From NCBI GenBank assembly GCA_040255465.1, contig JBDZVA010000009.1:1-64000 (forward strand): a stretch of 64,000 nucleotides of DNA, in the 5' to 3' direction. The notes under the pieces were generated by a model that saw only the letters and a program-made list of their open reading frames with translations, made no database searches and was not told the DNA's origin. Shown piece after piece: positions 28,272 to 36,056 of the stretch. The position numbers were made by a program, and so were the translations under genes. Origin of the DNA: UBA5793 sp040255465. Lineage in GTDB: Bacteria; Planctomycetota; Phycisphaerae; Phycisphaerales; UBA5793. How positions within the stretch are numbered: position 1 is the stretch's first letter; each line of letters starts with the position of its first letter.

Positions 28272-30241
28272 CCGAAGGCCAGTCCCTTGCTTGAAGCCTC
28301 GACGAGGCGCTTGGTGTGGCGTGCCGTCTGCTCGGTGGCGCGTGCCGTGCGTTCGGCAGAGTCATCCCCAGCCGCAAGACCGCGCACGGCCGAGGCATCG
28401 AAGGTGCCGCGGACACTGACCTTGCTGGCAAGCGCATCGAGCTGGTCGCCGACATCAGCCAGACGCTGGAGGGCGAGCGATGCCGGGTCTTCACCGTTGG
28501 TCAGAGCCTGCTCGCGGCGCTGCCGCGCCGCCTCGACGGCATCGGCCAGTTCCTGCTTGGTGCGGGCCAGGACTTCCTCAGCCTGACGCACCCGCTCGGC
28601 CGTCTGCTCGTCGATCTGGGACAGAGCCTCATTGCGCTGGGAATCGACGGCATTGAGCGCGGCCGTCTTCTCCTGCTCACGCTCGGCGTCAGTGCGATTG
28701 CGACGGCGCTCAGCTTCGGCGATGGCGTCCTTGCGTTGAGACTCGACCTGGTTGAGATCCGCGTTGAGTTGCTGCTGGTTCAGCGCCTTAGCTGCATTGA
28801 CATCCAGGGACTCATCCAGCAGACCCATGACCTCGGTGAAGCGGTCTGCGAGCCAGTTGGTCACCCTGGCCCAGATGCGCTGGACACCTGCGGCGAGATT
28901 CGCCCAGCCTTTGGCGATGCCCGCGGTGAAGTCGGGGAAGTTGCGCTCGAACCAGTCGCGGACTTCGATCCATGCCTTGCGGACACCAGAGAAGGCGATA
29001 ATCGCAGCCCGCTGGAATCCCGCGCTGAAGCCAATCCAGGCCTGACGCAGAGGTTGAATGCCCTGTTCCCACGCCACACGCAGACCCGCCCAGAGCACAC
29101 GGGCGGCCAGTGCAACGTCGCCACCAGCAAGGGCATCACGAATCCCGCCAATGACCGTGCCGACGAACTCGCTCAGTTTGCCAAATCGATCGCGGAGCCA
29201 CTGGAGCGCCTTGCCACCGGCGCCGGACCACGCGACGACTGTTCCGCCGAGAAGCGCCGCGGCAGTGATCAGCAGTCCAATAGGTGAGAGAATGGCACCG
29301 AGCACAACACCGACTTGGGCAATGACTGCGACGGCGACGCCGAGTGCACTGCCAAGTCCGCCGACCGCTACACCCAGCACGGTGAACGCGAGTCCGGTGG
29401 CAATGAGAATGCCACCCACGGCGCCAACGGCAACACCAACCTTGGCGACCCACACGACCGTGTCGCGGTTCGCCTTGATCCACTCGTTGGCGGCAATGAT
29501 GATGCGGATGATGCGGTTGCTCAGGTCGATGATCGTCGGCGCCAACGCCGAGCCGATGACGAAGGCGCCGACACGCACCGTCCGCCAGAGGATGTTGAGT
29601 GTGTCGGTGAGCAGTGCCGCACTGGAGGCATCCTTGGTCGAGATCGTCAGTCCGAGACTGTCCGCCTGGGCGCGAAGGGCGCGCATGTTGGCCAGCAGCG
29701 GCAGCAGTTGGGTGCCGGCCCGGCCGAGAACCTGCATGGCCAACGCCGCACGCTTGGACGGGTCTTCGACACGGGCGATCGCATCCGCGATGGTCTGGAA
29801 CTGCTCTTCGGGTGAGAGCGAAGCCAGATGTTTGAAGTTCAGGCCGAGATCATCAAAGGCGTCGGTGGCAGTGGACAGGCCGCGCTGCGCATCATTGATG
29901 GTGCGCTGCATGGTGCGAATGCCTTTCTCAAGCGTCTCGATGTCCGCCCCTGACTGCTCGGCGGCGAACCCAAGTTGAGAGAGGGCCTCGGCACTCAAGC
30001 CCGTGCGGGCGGCCATCTTGTCGAGTTGATCGCCGCTGGACGCGAAGATCTTCGTTGCCCCGGCGAGTGGCGCGAGGATCGCAGCCGATGCCGCCACGGC
30101 ACGCAGGCCGACCTGGCGCACCCCGGCGCCGAACGCCTTGAGCCGCTGCTGGGCTCGCTTCAACGCGCGTTGCAGACGTGCGTCATCGCCGCCGATCTCG
30201 ACGAAGGCCCGGCCGGCGCGGATGCCTTGCGTGTTGGCCAT
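28268..30241 (-). CDS. Phage tail tape measure protein
   Basis: 657 aa. N-terminal coiled coil (LQRALKRAQQRLKAFGAGVR) leads to the conserved tape-measure block (SSGDQLDKMAARTGLSAEAL, then LGFAAEQSGADIETLEKG). Hydrophobic Gly/Ala/Val segments lie at about 225-350 (VWVAKVGVAVGAVGGILI), and the C-terminal quarter is a charged coiled coil (about 480-600). Tape measure proteins set tail length and help DNA ejection. With about 657 aa a short to medium tail is expected. It lies downstream of the tail-assembly chaperone pair, as in other siphoviruses, with cargo genes in between. Confidence 0.88.
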   Translation of the reverse strand: MANTQGIRAGRAFVEIGGDDARLQRALKRAQQRLKAFGAGVRQVGLRAVAASAAILAPLAGATKIFASSGDQLDKMAARTGLSAEALSQLGFAAEQSGADIETLEKGIRTMQRTINDAQRGLSTATDAFDDLGLNFKHLASLSPEEQFQTIADAIARVEDPSKRAALAMQVLGRAGTQLLPLLANMRALRAQADSLGLTISTKDASSAALLTDTLNILWRTVRVGAFVIGSALAPTIIDLSNRIIRIIIAANEWIKANRDTVVWVAKVGVAVGAVGGILIATGLAFTVLGVAVGGLGSALGVAVAVIAQVGVVLGAILSPIGLLITAAALLGGTVVAWSGAGGKALQWLRDRFGKLSEFVGTVIGGIRDALAGGDVALAARVLWAGLRVAWEQGIQPLRQAWIGFSAGFQRAAIIAFSGVRKAWIEVRDWFERNFPDFTAGIAKGWANLAAGVQRIWARVTNWLADRFTEVMGLLDESLDVNAAKALNQQQLNADLNQVESQRKDAIAEAERRRNRTDAEREQEKTAALNAVDSQRNEALSQIDEQTAERVRQAEEVLARTKQELADAVEAARQRREQALTNGEDPASLALQRLADVGDQLDALASKVSVRGTFDASAVRGLAAGDDSAERTARATEQTARHTKRLVEASSKGLAFG

Positions 30242-30273
30242 CAGTTCGCCCTCCGGGCTACAGTGCCTCGACG

Positions 30274-30741
30274 ATGAATGACGTCTTCATGGCACATGTT
30301 GAGTCGCTTCCCGGTTTGCTCGATCAACTTCTGACCATGACACCGGTGGTGGCGTACCCGCCGCCGAAGTCGATGCCGACCCACGGCGTCTACCTGTTTT
30401 CGGAGGCGGTGGTGCATCTGTACGTGGGGCGGTCGAATCGACTGCGCAAGCGAATGTGCGATCACGCCCGAGCGTCGTCGCCAGCCGCCAAGTCCGCGTT
30501 CGCGTTTCAACTCGCTCGAAGGGCGACAGGTAAAACAGTCGCCTCTTACAAACCCGAGGGATCGCGTAAGGACTTGATGCAAGACCCCGCATTCATCGCG
30601 GAGTTCGTGAGAGGCAAGCAGCGCATTGCACAGATGGATCTCCGCTACGTCGAGATCACCGATCCCGTGCGGCAGACACTGTTCGAGGTCTACGCCGCGA
30701 TGACACTCAAGACGCCCTACAACTCGTTCGACAATCACTGA
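30274..30741 (+). CDS. GIY-YIG nuclease-like protein (cargo gene)
   Basis: 155 aa from ATG 30274. The GIY-YIG signature is present as THGVYLF (about 36-42) and LYVGRSNRLRKRM (about 49-61, with the expected Arg). Downstream LFEVYAA supplies the metal-binding Glu and PYNSF the conserved Asn near the C-terminus. It is probably an endonuclease. It lies on the plus strand, opposite to the structural genes around it and wedged between the tape measure gene and the gp10-like gene, so it is an inserted cargo or homing-type gene. Homing use is possible but not shown. Confidence 0.75.
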   Translation: MNDVFMAHVESLPGLLDQLLTMTPVVAYPPPKSMPTHGVYLFSEAVVHLYVGRSNRLRKRMCDHARASSPAAKSAFAFQLARRATGKTVASYKPEGSRKDLMQDPAFIAEFVRGKQRIAQMDLRYVEITDPVRQTLFEVYAAMTLKTPYNSFDNH

Positions 30742-30753
30742 ACGGACCACCGC

Positions 30754-31191
30754 TCATGCCCCCTTCACACTGTTGCGCCAGAGTTCAGGGAGTTTGGGCC
30801 GCTCTTTCTCCAGGGCGGGGTTCATGTACGGTCGCGCGGCGACACGCACTCGGCGTTCTGTCCGCTTGCCGCGCCGGCGGCGCGTGACCGTGGTCGTACC
30901 ACCTTGCTCGAGCACACGTGGCGCCGTTGATCCCTTGATGCCGACCGGACCGATCACCACAGACTCGCTCTGCCGGTCGTAGCCGAACAGGATGAATCGC
31001 CGCAGCAGACCGACGTGTGAGTACGGCGGACTGCCGGGTTTACTCGTGCCTTTGCGTTTGCGAATGCTCGTCCGTGCCGTCTGGCGAATGAAGGCGCCGC
31101 CCTTGCTCAGCACCTTGCGGCGCGCGGCGTCGACGGCCCGTTTCACCTTCGGGCGGTCGAAGAACAGCTGTGTGATGCGCAGGTCGAGCAT
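30754..31191 (-). CDS. HK97 gp10-like tail completion protein
   Basis: 145 aa. The pattern of basic N-terminal helix (DAARRKVLSKGGAFIRQTAR), middle segment with KPGSPPYSHVGLLRR and C-terminal ARPYMNPALEKERP is typical of HK97 gp10-like phage proteins that finish the tail-to-head interface. The aromatic PYM motif near the end is characteristic of the family. Same strand as the tape measure, separated from it by the GIY-YIG gene. Confidence 0.7.
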   Translation of the reverse strand: MLDLRITQLFFDRPKVKRAVDAARRKVLSKGGAFIRQTARTSIRKRKGTSKPGSPPYSHVGLLRRFILFGYDRQSESVVIGPVGIKGSTAPRVLEQGGTTTVTRRRRGKRTERRVRVAARPYMNPALEKERPKLPELWRNSVKGA

Positions 31192-31466
31192 CGTACGTCT
31201 GTGGTTGTGCCCTCACTTGGACGTTTTGTTGTGAGGCTCCCCAAGATACCGACATGAACGTGGCGATTGAGTCGATTCTCACGAGATCCTCGTGTCACCG
31301 GTTCTGTGTCGCGCCACGCGGTTAGAGCGGAGCCCCAGATCAAGGGCAGAGATTGAACCCCACGTTAGCCCGAGACGCGTACGATCAGCTGGTGTGCTCG
31401 TGAGTTTGGACTCGCAGAAGAGGTGCGACCTGACCCTTCATAACGAAGCATGATCGGAATTAGAAT

Positions 31467-32516
31467 ATGACCTGTAAACTGCTTGCCGCGACGTTGGTAC
31501 TCGTATTCGCCGGTTGCGCATCTCGGAGCGACACATCGTGCTGCGCGACACCCTCAACTGCAGTTGGTGAGTCGCAGCCGGTCACGGTCGTCGACTCGCT
31601 CGCCCCGATCAAAGCCGAGTTCAATGCCCGTGCGGACCGCCCACGGGCTCTCCTGCTCGTTTCTCCCGCGTGCTCAGAGTGTTACTTCGGGGCCGAAGTG
31701 GTCCGCACTTCGATCATGGACCGGTTTTCACGAAGCGGTGTTTACGCCATTGTCGTTTGGCAACCGATGCTCCCGCCGGACGATGAGGATGCGGCCCGCC
31801 GCGCTTCCGGAATCTTTGCCGGTGTTCCTGCGACGCAATTCTACGATGCAGATCGACTCGCGGGCTGGGCATATGAACGGGAGCACTATTCGGACAAGTG
31901 GGACCAGGTCGAATCCACCCTTCCGCCTGACCACTGGCTGCGCGAAAGGGCGGCAAGCAAGCCTGCGCCCTCGCCGGAGTGGGACATCTACATGCTGTTC
32001 AGGCCCGGTGTGCGGTGGGAAGGCCAGTCTCCGACGCCGGATGCGTTCATACGGCACATCGGTCGCGACGAAGACGGTCAATCATGCTACTGGCGCGATC
32101 ATTTCAATGCGCCGCCATCCAAGGGTGACCTGCACCAGGCGATGGAACAGATGGGGCGGGACGTGCTTGGGGATATGCAAGTGTTGAACATCGAACTGCT
32201 GGGATTTCCAGGGTGCCCGAACACGCCGACTCTGCGTCAGCACCTGCGAGAAGCGAGCGCTTCCATCAGCGAAACGATGGCATTCACGGATGTGAATCAG
32301 GAGTCATTGCCGTCATCGGACCTGCGCCGCGGTTGGCCGACACCGACGATTCTGGTCAACGGTCGAGACCTTTTCGGCATGCCGACGCCCACCTCGCCCT
32401 CGATGGGCTGCAGGATGTATCCGGGCGGAATGCCGGATGCGTCAGACATCGCGCGAAGGCTCAGGAGATGGAGTGAATCCGACGAGCGCACTGCCGCCGC
32501 TCGGCCGGGTCACTGA
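31467..32516 (+). CDS. Lipoprotein with two thioredoxin/glutaredoxin-like motifs (cargo gene)
   Basis: 349 aa. Signal peptide with lipobox VFAGC (Cys17). A first thioredoxin-like region has LLLVSPACSECYFGAEVV with a CxxC pair (CSEC, about 69-72). A second glutaredoxin-like region near the C-terminus has LLGFPGCPNTPTL (single active Cys plus Thr) followed by WPTPTILVNGRDLFG. Similar C-terminal halves occur beside mercury-resistance genes; no such genes are here. It probably acts in envelope redox chemistry. It runs opposite to the phage genes and overlaps the tail chaperone ORF end by 7 bases, so it looks like an accessory gene in the structural module. Confidence 0.65.
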   Translation: MTCKLLAATLVLVFAGCASRSDTSCCATPSTAVGESQPVTVVDSLAPIKAEFNARADRPRALLLVSPACSECYFGAEVVRTSIMDRFSRSGVYAIVVWQPMLPPDDEDAARRASGIFAGVPATQFYDADRLAGWAYEREHYSDKWDQVESTLPPDHWLRERAASKPAPSPEWDIYMLFRPGVRWEGQSPTPDAFIRHIGRDEDGQSCYWRDHFNAPPSKGDLHQAMEQMGRDVLGDMQVLNIELLGFPGCPNTPTLRQHLREASASISETMAFTDVNQESLPSSDLRRGWPTPTILVNGRDLFGMPTPTSPSMGCRMYPGGMPDASDIARRLRRWSESDERTAAARPGH

Positions 32517-32731
32517 CCGCTGTCCGCGCGACCGTTCGGCAGGCGCCCCTCGATAAACACTTCCTTCAGTACCGACACATCTGCCTTCATGACGCCGCCC
32601 TGGCGAGCAAACGGATCGAAGTCGCTCGGCCGGAACGCCCGCTGGTGTTTGGCGGTCCGCTGGGTGTTGGCAATCAGTGCCATGATCGATGCCGTCCTTG
32701 CCCACTCGTCGCGCTGGCGCTGTTCAGCCAT
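32510..32731 (-). CDS. Tail-assembly chaperone, second frame (T part)
   Basis: The ORF from ATG 32731 gives 73 aa, but the frame is open much further upstream and encodes DDLWQLIWRCAGILGLDPAN, then LTLRDLLPMAEQRQRDEWAR. This is a characteristic tail-chaperone sequence that starts in the -1 frame inside the preceding gene (about 32815). It is therefore best read as the T part of a G/GT pair made by programmed frameshifting, as in lambda. No canonical XXXYYYZ slip site is seen at the start of the overlap. Translation from ATG 32731 alone would lose the most conserved part. Confidence 0.65.
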   Translation of the reverse strand: MAEQRQRDEWARTASIMALIANTQRTAKHQRAFRPSDFDPFARQGGVMKADVSVLKEVFIEGRLPNGRADSGQ

Positions 32732-32751
32732 CGGGAGCAGGTCGCGCAGTG

Positions 32752-33246
32752 TCAGGTTGGCGGGATCGAGGCCGAGGATGCCGGCGCAGCGCCAGATGAG
32801 TTGCCAGAGGTCGTCTCTTTGATGGCCTCCTCGACGATCCGTTCGATCTCGCCACCCTCCAGGCGCGCCTCCACCACGTCGCGCGCCTTGTCCATCGCGC
32901 TTCGGACCACCGTCAGCACCCGCCCGAGGTTGGCCCGGTCCCTCGGGCTGGGGCAGAAAGCCACCAGTTCATCGAGCAGCGCGGCGGTTGCCGAATCGAT
33001 GGCGTCGCCGGCCATGGCTGCGCCGAAGGATTCGTCATTGATCTGCTTCTGATCCGCCTGGGGTTTGACGAGCGCGTAGAGGATGTCGCAGAGCAGCACG
33101 GGATCGCGCATGAGGCGTTCGAGCAGATCCCCGCCGCTGATCACTTCGAGCAGGTCAGTGCCGGTGAGTGAACAGACGCGTTTAAGTGCCGAGACGTTGA
33201 TCTCGACCGTCCACTCGTTACCCGCGTTGTCCTTGAACGTCTTCAC
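32752..33246 (-). CDS. Tail-assembly chaperone (G part)
   Basis: 164 aa from GTG 33246, supported by AGGAGGAG 4 bases upstream; an ATG at 33294 lacks an RBS. The protein begins KTFKDNAGNEWTVEINVSAL, a pattern I know from G-type chaperones and similar phage proteins, and ends in a Ser/Ala-rich tail. The stop codon sits inside the T frame, and the T frame is -1 relative to it, so ribosomes may shift to make a G-T fusion. Chaperones of this type bind the tape measure protein during tail building, and the tape measure gene lies downstream. Confidence 0.75.
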   Translation of the reverse strand: MKTFKDNAGNEWTVEINVSALKRVCSLTGTDLLEVISGGDLLERLMRDPVLLCDILYALVKPQADQKQINDESFGAAMAGDAIDSATAALLDELVAFCPSPRDRANLGRVLTVVRSAMDKARDVVEARLEGGEIERIVEEAIKETTSGNSSGAAPASSASIPPT

Positions 33247-33400
33247 GTTGCTCCTCCTGCGGCGAAACATTGGATGAGGTACGCGACTTGGCATCCGGGA
33301 ACGAGCGCACCTCGCGAACCTCGGGCGAGGAATCCAGTATCCAGATGAGAGCGAGCCACACGAGAAGAGCCGAGTTCACCCAGAGCATCCAGAGGATCAT
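33218..33400 (-). CDS. Small single-pass membrane protein
   Basis: 60 aa from ATG 33400, where AGGAG lies 6 bases upstream. One hydrophobic helix (ILWMLWVNSALLVWLALIW) is followed by a charged Ser/Glu-rich tail. It overlaps the G-chaperone start by 29 bases. Unknown function; a small membrane protein at this place in a tail operon has no clear precedent for me. Holin activity cannot be excluded, but only one TM helix and no lysis partner are seen. Confidence 0.45.
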   Translation of the reverse strand: MILWMLWVNSALLVWLALIWILDSSPEVREVRSFPDAKSRTSSNVSPQEEQREDVQGQRG

Positions 33401-33434
33401 GTCAAGCTCCTGTTCATGCAAAGCGGACGGGTTC

Positions 33435-34037
33435 TCACGGCGTCGAGTCGTAGAGCACGCCGAGGTTCAGGACGGCTGTCGCCGACGATGATGCGTTGCT
33501 CGCCTTGAGGCCATCGATCGAGTCGCCTGCAAGCGGATTGACGATCTGCTGGCCGTCGAGCCAGAACCACGTTTCGTTCTTCACGAGGTCGATCGACAGC
33601 GCCGTCACGCCGGTGTCGCGCACGCTCAGGTGGCCGCGCTCGCCCAGTTTGGCGCCGATGGCGACGAGTTCATCGCCGGTGAACGCGAGATCGATCGCCA
33701 CCTGCTCAGCGGCTGTCACCGCAGTGTCCTGGACGGGGAGCACATCGCCCGCCCCACCCGAGAATGTGACGTCATCGCCCGCCACGCCATCCACATCGAC
33801 GTCGTAGCGCCGGCCACCATCCCAGTAGATGTCGATCACATCGCCGATCAGAAGCGTGGTGCCCGCGATGGTGAGTACGCCCGTGGTGTCGGTGGATCGT
33901 GTCGAGAGCGTGCCGGCCTCGGCCGCGGGCAATGTGATCGGCCCTTGACGGATTGCACCGTCGGCGGTTCGCTGAAGTGTGGCCCCCAATGGCGCGCCAC
34001 CGATCTCGCCGGAGAGTGACAGGGTACTCGAGGGCAT
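33435..34037 (-). CDS. Phage structural protein next to tail tube, unknown
   Basis: 200 aa from ATG 34037 (GGAGGTG 5 bases upstream; the ATG overlaps the stop of the tail tube gene). The middle part reads TLLIGDVIDIYWDGGRRYDV, and the C-terminal part FTGDELVAIGAKLGERG, then WFWLDGQQIVNPLAGDSI. It looks like a beta-sandwich virion protein, perhaps a tail or decoration protein. No catalytic motif. Confidence 0.6.
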   Translation of the reverse strand: MPSSTLSLSGEIGGAPLGATLQRTADGAIRQGPITLPAAEAGTLSTRSTDTTGVLTIAGTTLLIGDVIDIYWDGGRRYDVDVDGVAGDDVTFSGGAGDVLPVQDTAVTAAEQVAIDLAFTGDELVAIGAKLGERGHLSVRDTGVTALSIDLVKNETWFWLDGQQIVNPLAGDSIDGLKASNASSSATAVLNLGVLYDSTP

Positions 34038-34468
34038 TACGCACCTCCGATCCAACTGGGCGGCGTGGCCGAGTAGGCGACCTTGGCGGACACCGAGACG
34101 GTGATGCCTTCCTCGAGCGGTTCGCTGCGACTGAAGGAACTGATCATGAAGTCGGCCTGCAATCCCTCGCCGCCGGTGTCATCGAGGATCTGGAATCCCA
34201 GGATGGCGTTATTGAGATACGCGTTGCGGATGGCGGTGAAGCCCGCATCGGCCGTGTCCCACACCATCTCGAACTCGACCGTCGCGGCCTTGAGTGTGGC
34301 GACATTGGCGCGCCAGCCCTGATTGCCGCGCGTCGTCAGGTCGGCTTCGGCCGCTTCGAGATTGAGCGTCACATCGCGGACATTGGTCAGTTCCGTCCAC
34401 GCTCCGCCGGCGCCCTGGCCGTCCACCTTGTAATTGAGGACGGCCTCCATGCCGAGTTTGAAGCCCAT
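34037..34468 (-). CDS. Phage major tail (tube) protein
   Basis: 143 aa. The block LTNVRDVTLNLEAAEADLTT, then RGNQGWRANVATL and the EFEMVWD segment match the beta-barrel tail-tube proteins of siphoviruses. The C-terminal SFSRSEPLEEGITVSVSAKV is the usual last strand pair. Its place between the neck genes and the chaperone/tape measure genes is exactly that of a tube protein. Confidence 0.82.
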   Translation of the reverse strand: MGFKLGMEAVLNYKVDGQGAGGAWTELTNVRDVTLNLEAAEADLTTRGNQGWRANVATLKAATVEFEMVWDTADAGFTAIRNAYLNNAILGFQILDDTGGEGLQADFMISSFSRSEPLEEGITVSVSAKVAYSATPPSWIGGA

Positions 34469-34489
34469 GGGTCACGGTCCTTTCGTCGT

Positions 34490-34915
34490 CTACTGCCTCA
34501 CCCTGTAGGTGACCGACACGACACTCGTGAATGCGCGCTGCTGATCGAGATGCTCGGGCGAGATGAGCGGATCGGTGGTCGTGCCCAGCCATGCAGCCTC
34601 GGGCGCTCCGATCAATCGCTGGTAACTCAGGTGCTCGGCGATCTCTTCCACGAGCGTGATCAACGCATCGGCATCCGGATCACCGGCCACCTTCTTCTGC
34701 ACACCCACATCAATCGTGCAGTCCAGCCACGAATCGCGCCGGCCCGAGGCGGTCCGCGCCACACTCCGCGGCACCACCGTCACATGCAGACTCGCCAGGT
34801 CTTCGAGCCCGACGCTCGGCACGAGATGACGCTCGGCCGTGAAGGGCATCGAGAACGAGGTCCCGTTGAGACTCGCCACCGCAGCATCCGCAATGGTCAG
34901 GATCGTGCTGCTCAC
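34490..34915 (-). CDS. Phage tail terminator/neck protein, unknown
   Basis: 141 aa from GTG 34915, which overlaps the upstream stop (GTGA) and has GGAGA 5 bases before it. Body: TILTIADAAVASLNGTSFSM, then LHVTVVPRS and LDCTIDVGVQKKV, with the C-terminal SVVSVTYRVRQ strand. Length and position just before the tail tube fit a tail terminator or head-tail completion protein. Not assigned to a family. Confidence 0.6.
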   Translation of the reverse strand: MSSTILTIADAAVASLNGTSFSMPFTAERHLVPSVGLEDLASLHVTVVPRSVARTASGRRDSWLDCTIDVGVQKKVAGDPDADALITLVEEIAEHLSYQRLIGAPEAAWLGTTTDPLISPEHLDQQRAFTSVVSVTYRVRQ

Positions 34916-35298
34916 AGGTTCTCCGTCGCCACGTGCTTCGTGTGGATGCGCAGTGTGGTCCGGTTCACATCGCTGTAGCGCCACGGCGGTTCGCTGCCCG
35001 GCGCCATCACCTCGTAGGTGTACGTGGCGATCGAGTCCGTCTCGACGATGCGATCGCCGGGCTGAGGCAGCGTTACATCACCGGCGAGGATGAGATCGAC
35101 GGCGCGGATAAGGAAGTCCCTTGATTCGATGCGCGTGAGCCCGCCCGCGTGGTCGTCCTGTTCGAAGACGGTGCGGCCGATCGTCGCCGCCAGTTCCACG
35201 GCGCTGCCCCCGCGCTGATAGACAACCGTCCGCGTCAGGTGCTGGTGACGCTGATCTTCGAGCCATGACAGACCCTGACTGAGCAGATCTGGGGTCAT
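34912..35298 (-). CDS. Phage head-tail joining protein, putative
   Basis: 128 aa. Helical N-terminus with SWLEDQRHQHLTRTVVYQRG, then a beta-rich part including SRDFLIRAVDLILAGDVTLP and GDRIVETDSIATYTYEV. The pattern is that of small head-tail joining proteins (Phage_attach/gp11-like). It starts 7 bases after the DUF2190 gene and overlaps the next gene by 4 bases. Confidence 0.6.
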   Translation of the reverse strand: MTPDLLSQGLSWLEDQRHQHLTRTVVYQRGGSAVELAATIGRTVFEQDDHAGGLTRIESRDFLIRAVDLILAGDVTLPQPGDRIVETDSIATYTYEVMAPGSEPPWRYSDVNRTTLRIHTKHVATENL

Positions 35299-35304
35299 AG
35301 TTCA

Positions 35305-36000
35305 TCACACCGTGGAGAGCGCCGCGCCGTCGTTGCAGACCACACGCCAGGCGAGGGTGCCGTTGTTGTCGATCGCATGCAGACGGATCGAGTCGTTCGC
35401 ATCCGCCATGGTGATCGTGTTGTTGCCGGTCTGGTTGATCGCCGAGGCGACGGTGATCACGCAGGTGCCCCCGTCCGTCTTAATGAACAGGAGCAGTTCC
35501 TGGCCGACAAACGTCGGGATCGCCAGTGTGCGCGTCTCCGAGCCGCCGGTCACGATCGGCACATAGCCCGACTGCACTACGGGAATCGCGCCGGCGTCGC
35601 CGGGATCGGCAATAGCGCCCGTCAGAGTGCTCTGGAGTCCGATGACCGAGTGATCGACGAGCACACGCGCTGTGGTGTCGGTGTCCGCGGCTGCGCGCAC
35701 GGTCTTCCCGAGGTAGGCATTGCCCGTCGAAGTGGTCGTCAACGCACCCGTGCCGGCCGTGCCGCCCACGGGATCGCCGTTGGCATCCCAGTACACCGCG
35801 ATGCCGGCGCCGATCGCGCCGGTCACCTTGACGATGTCGTAGATGCCTGCCACGCCCAGCGATCCCAGCGCGTTGGCGGCAATCGGAGTGCGCGCAAAGC
35901 CCGGCAGTGTGTTCTGGATCACCACCTGGCCGGTTGCAACGGCGCTGCCCGGAGTGTGGTCGATGGCGTTGCCGGGTGAAACGTATGTTGCCTGTGTCAT
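35305..36000 (-). CDS. DUF2190-family capsid-associated protein
   Basis: 231 aa from ATG 36000 (AGGAG 7 bases upstream). The N-terminal half (ATYVSPGNAIDHTPGSAVAT, then ANALGSLGVAGIYDIVK, then GAGIAVYWDANG) has the DUF2190 signature, a family of small capsid cement-like proteins found next to major capsid genes. The C-terminal about 110 residues form a second, Thr/Gly-rich domain (LAIPTFVGQELLLFIKTDGG), unusual for DUF2190. It follows the capsid gene directly. Confidence 0.8.
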   Translation of the reverse strand: MTQATYVSPGNAIDHTPGSAVATGQVVIQNTLPGFARTPIAANALGSLGVAGIYDIVKVTGAIGAGIAVYWDANGDPVGGTAGTGALTTTSTGNAYLGKTVRAAADTDTTARVLVDHSVIGLQSTLTGAIADPGDAGAIPVVQSGYVPIVTGGSETRTLAIPTFVGQELLLFIKTDGGTCVITVASAINQTGNNTITMADANDSIRLHAIDNNGTLAWRVVCNDGAALSTV

Positions 36001-36056
36001 GTTCAAACTCCTGATTCACGTGCGCTGAAGACTGATCACTCAGATCCCAGTCCAGA

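Noticed and set aside
33218..33400. Holin
   Set aside because: Only one TM helix and no endolysin or spanin beside it; listed as a small membrane protein instead.
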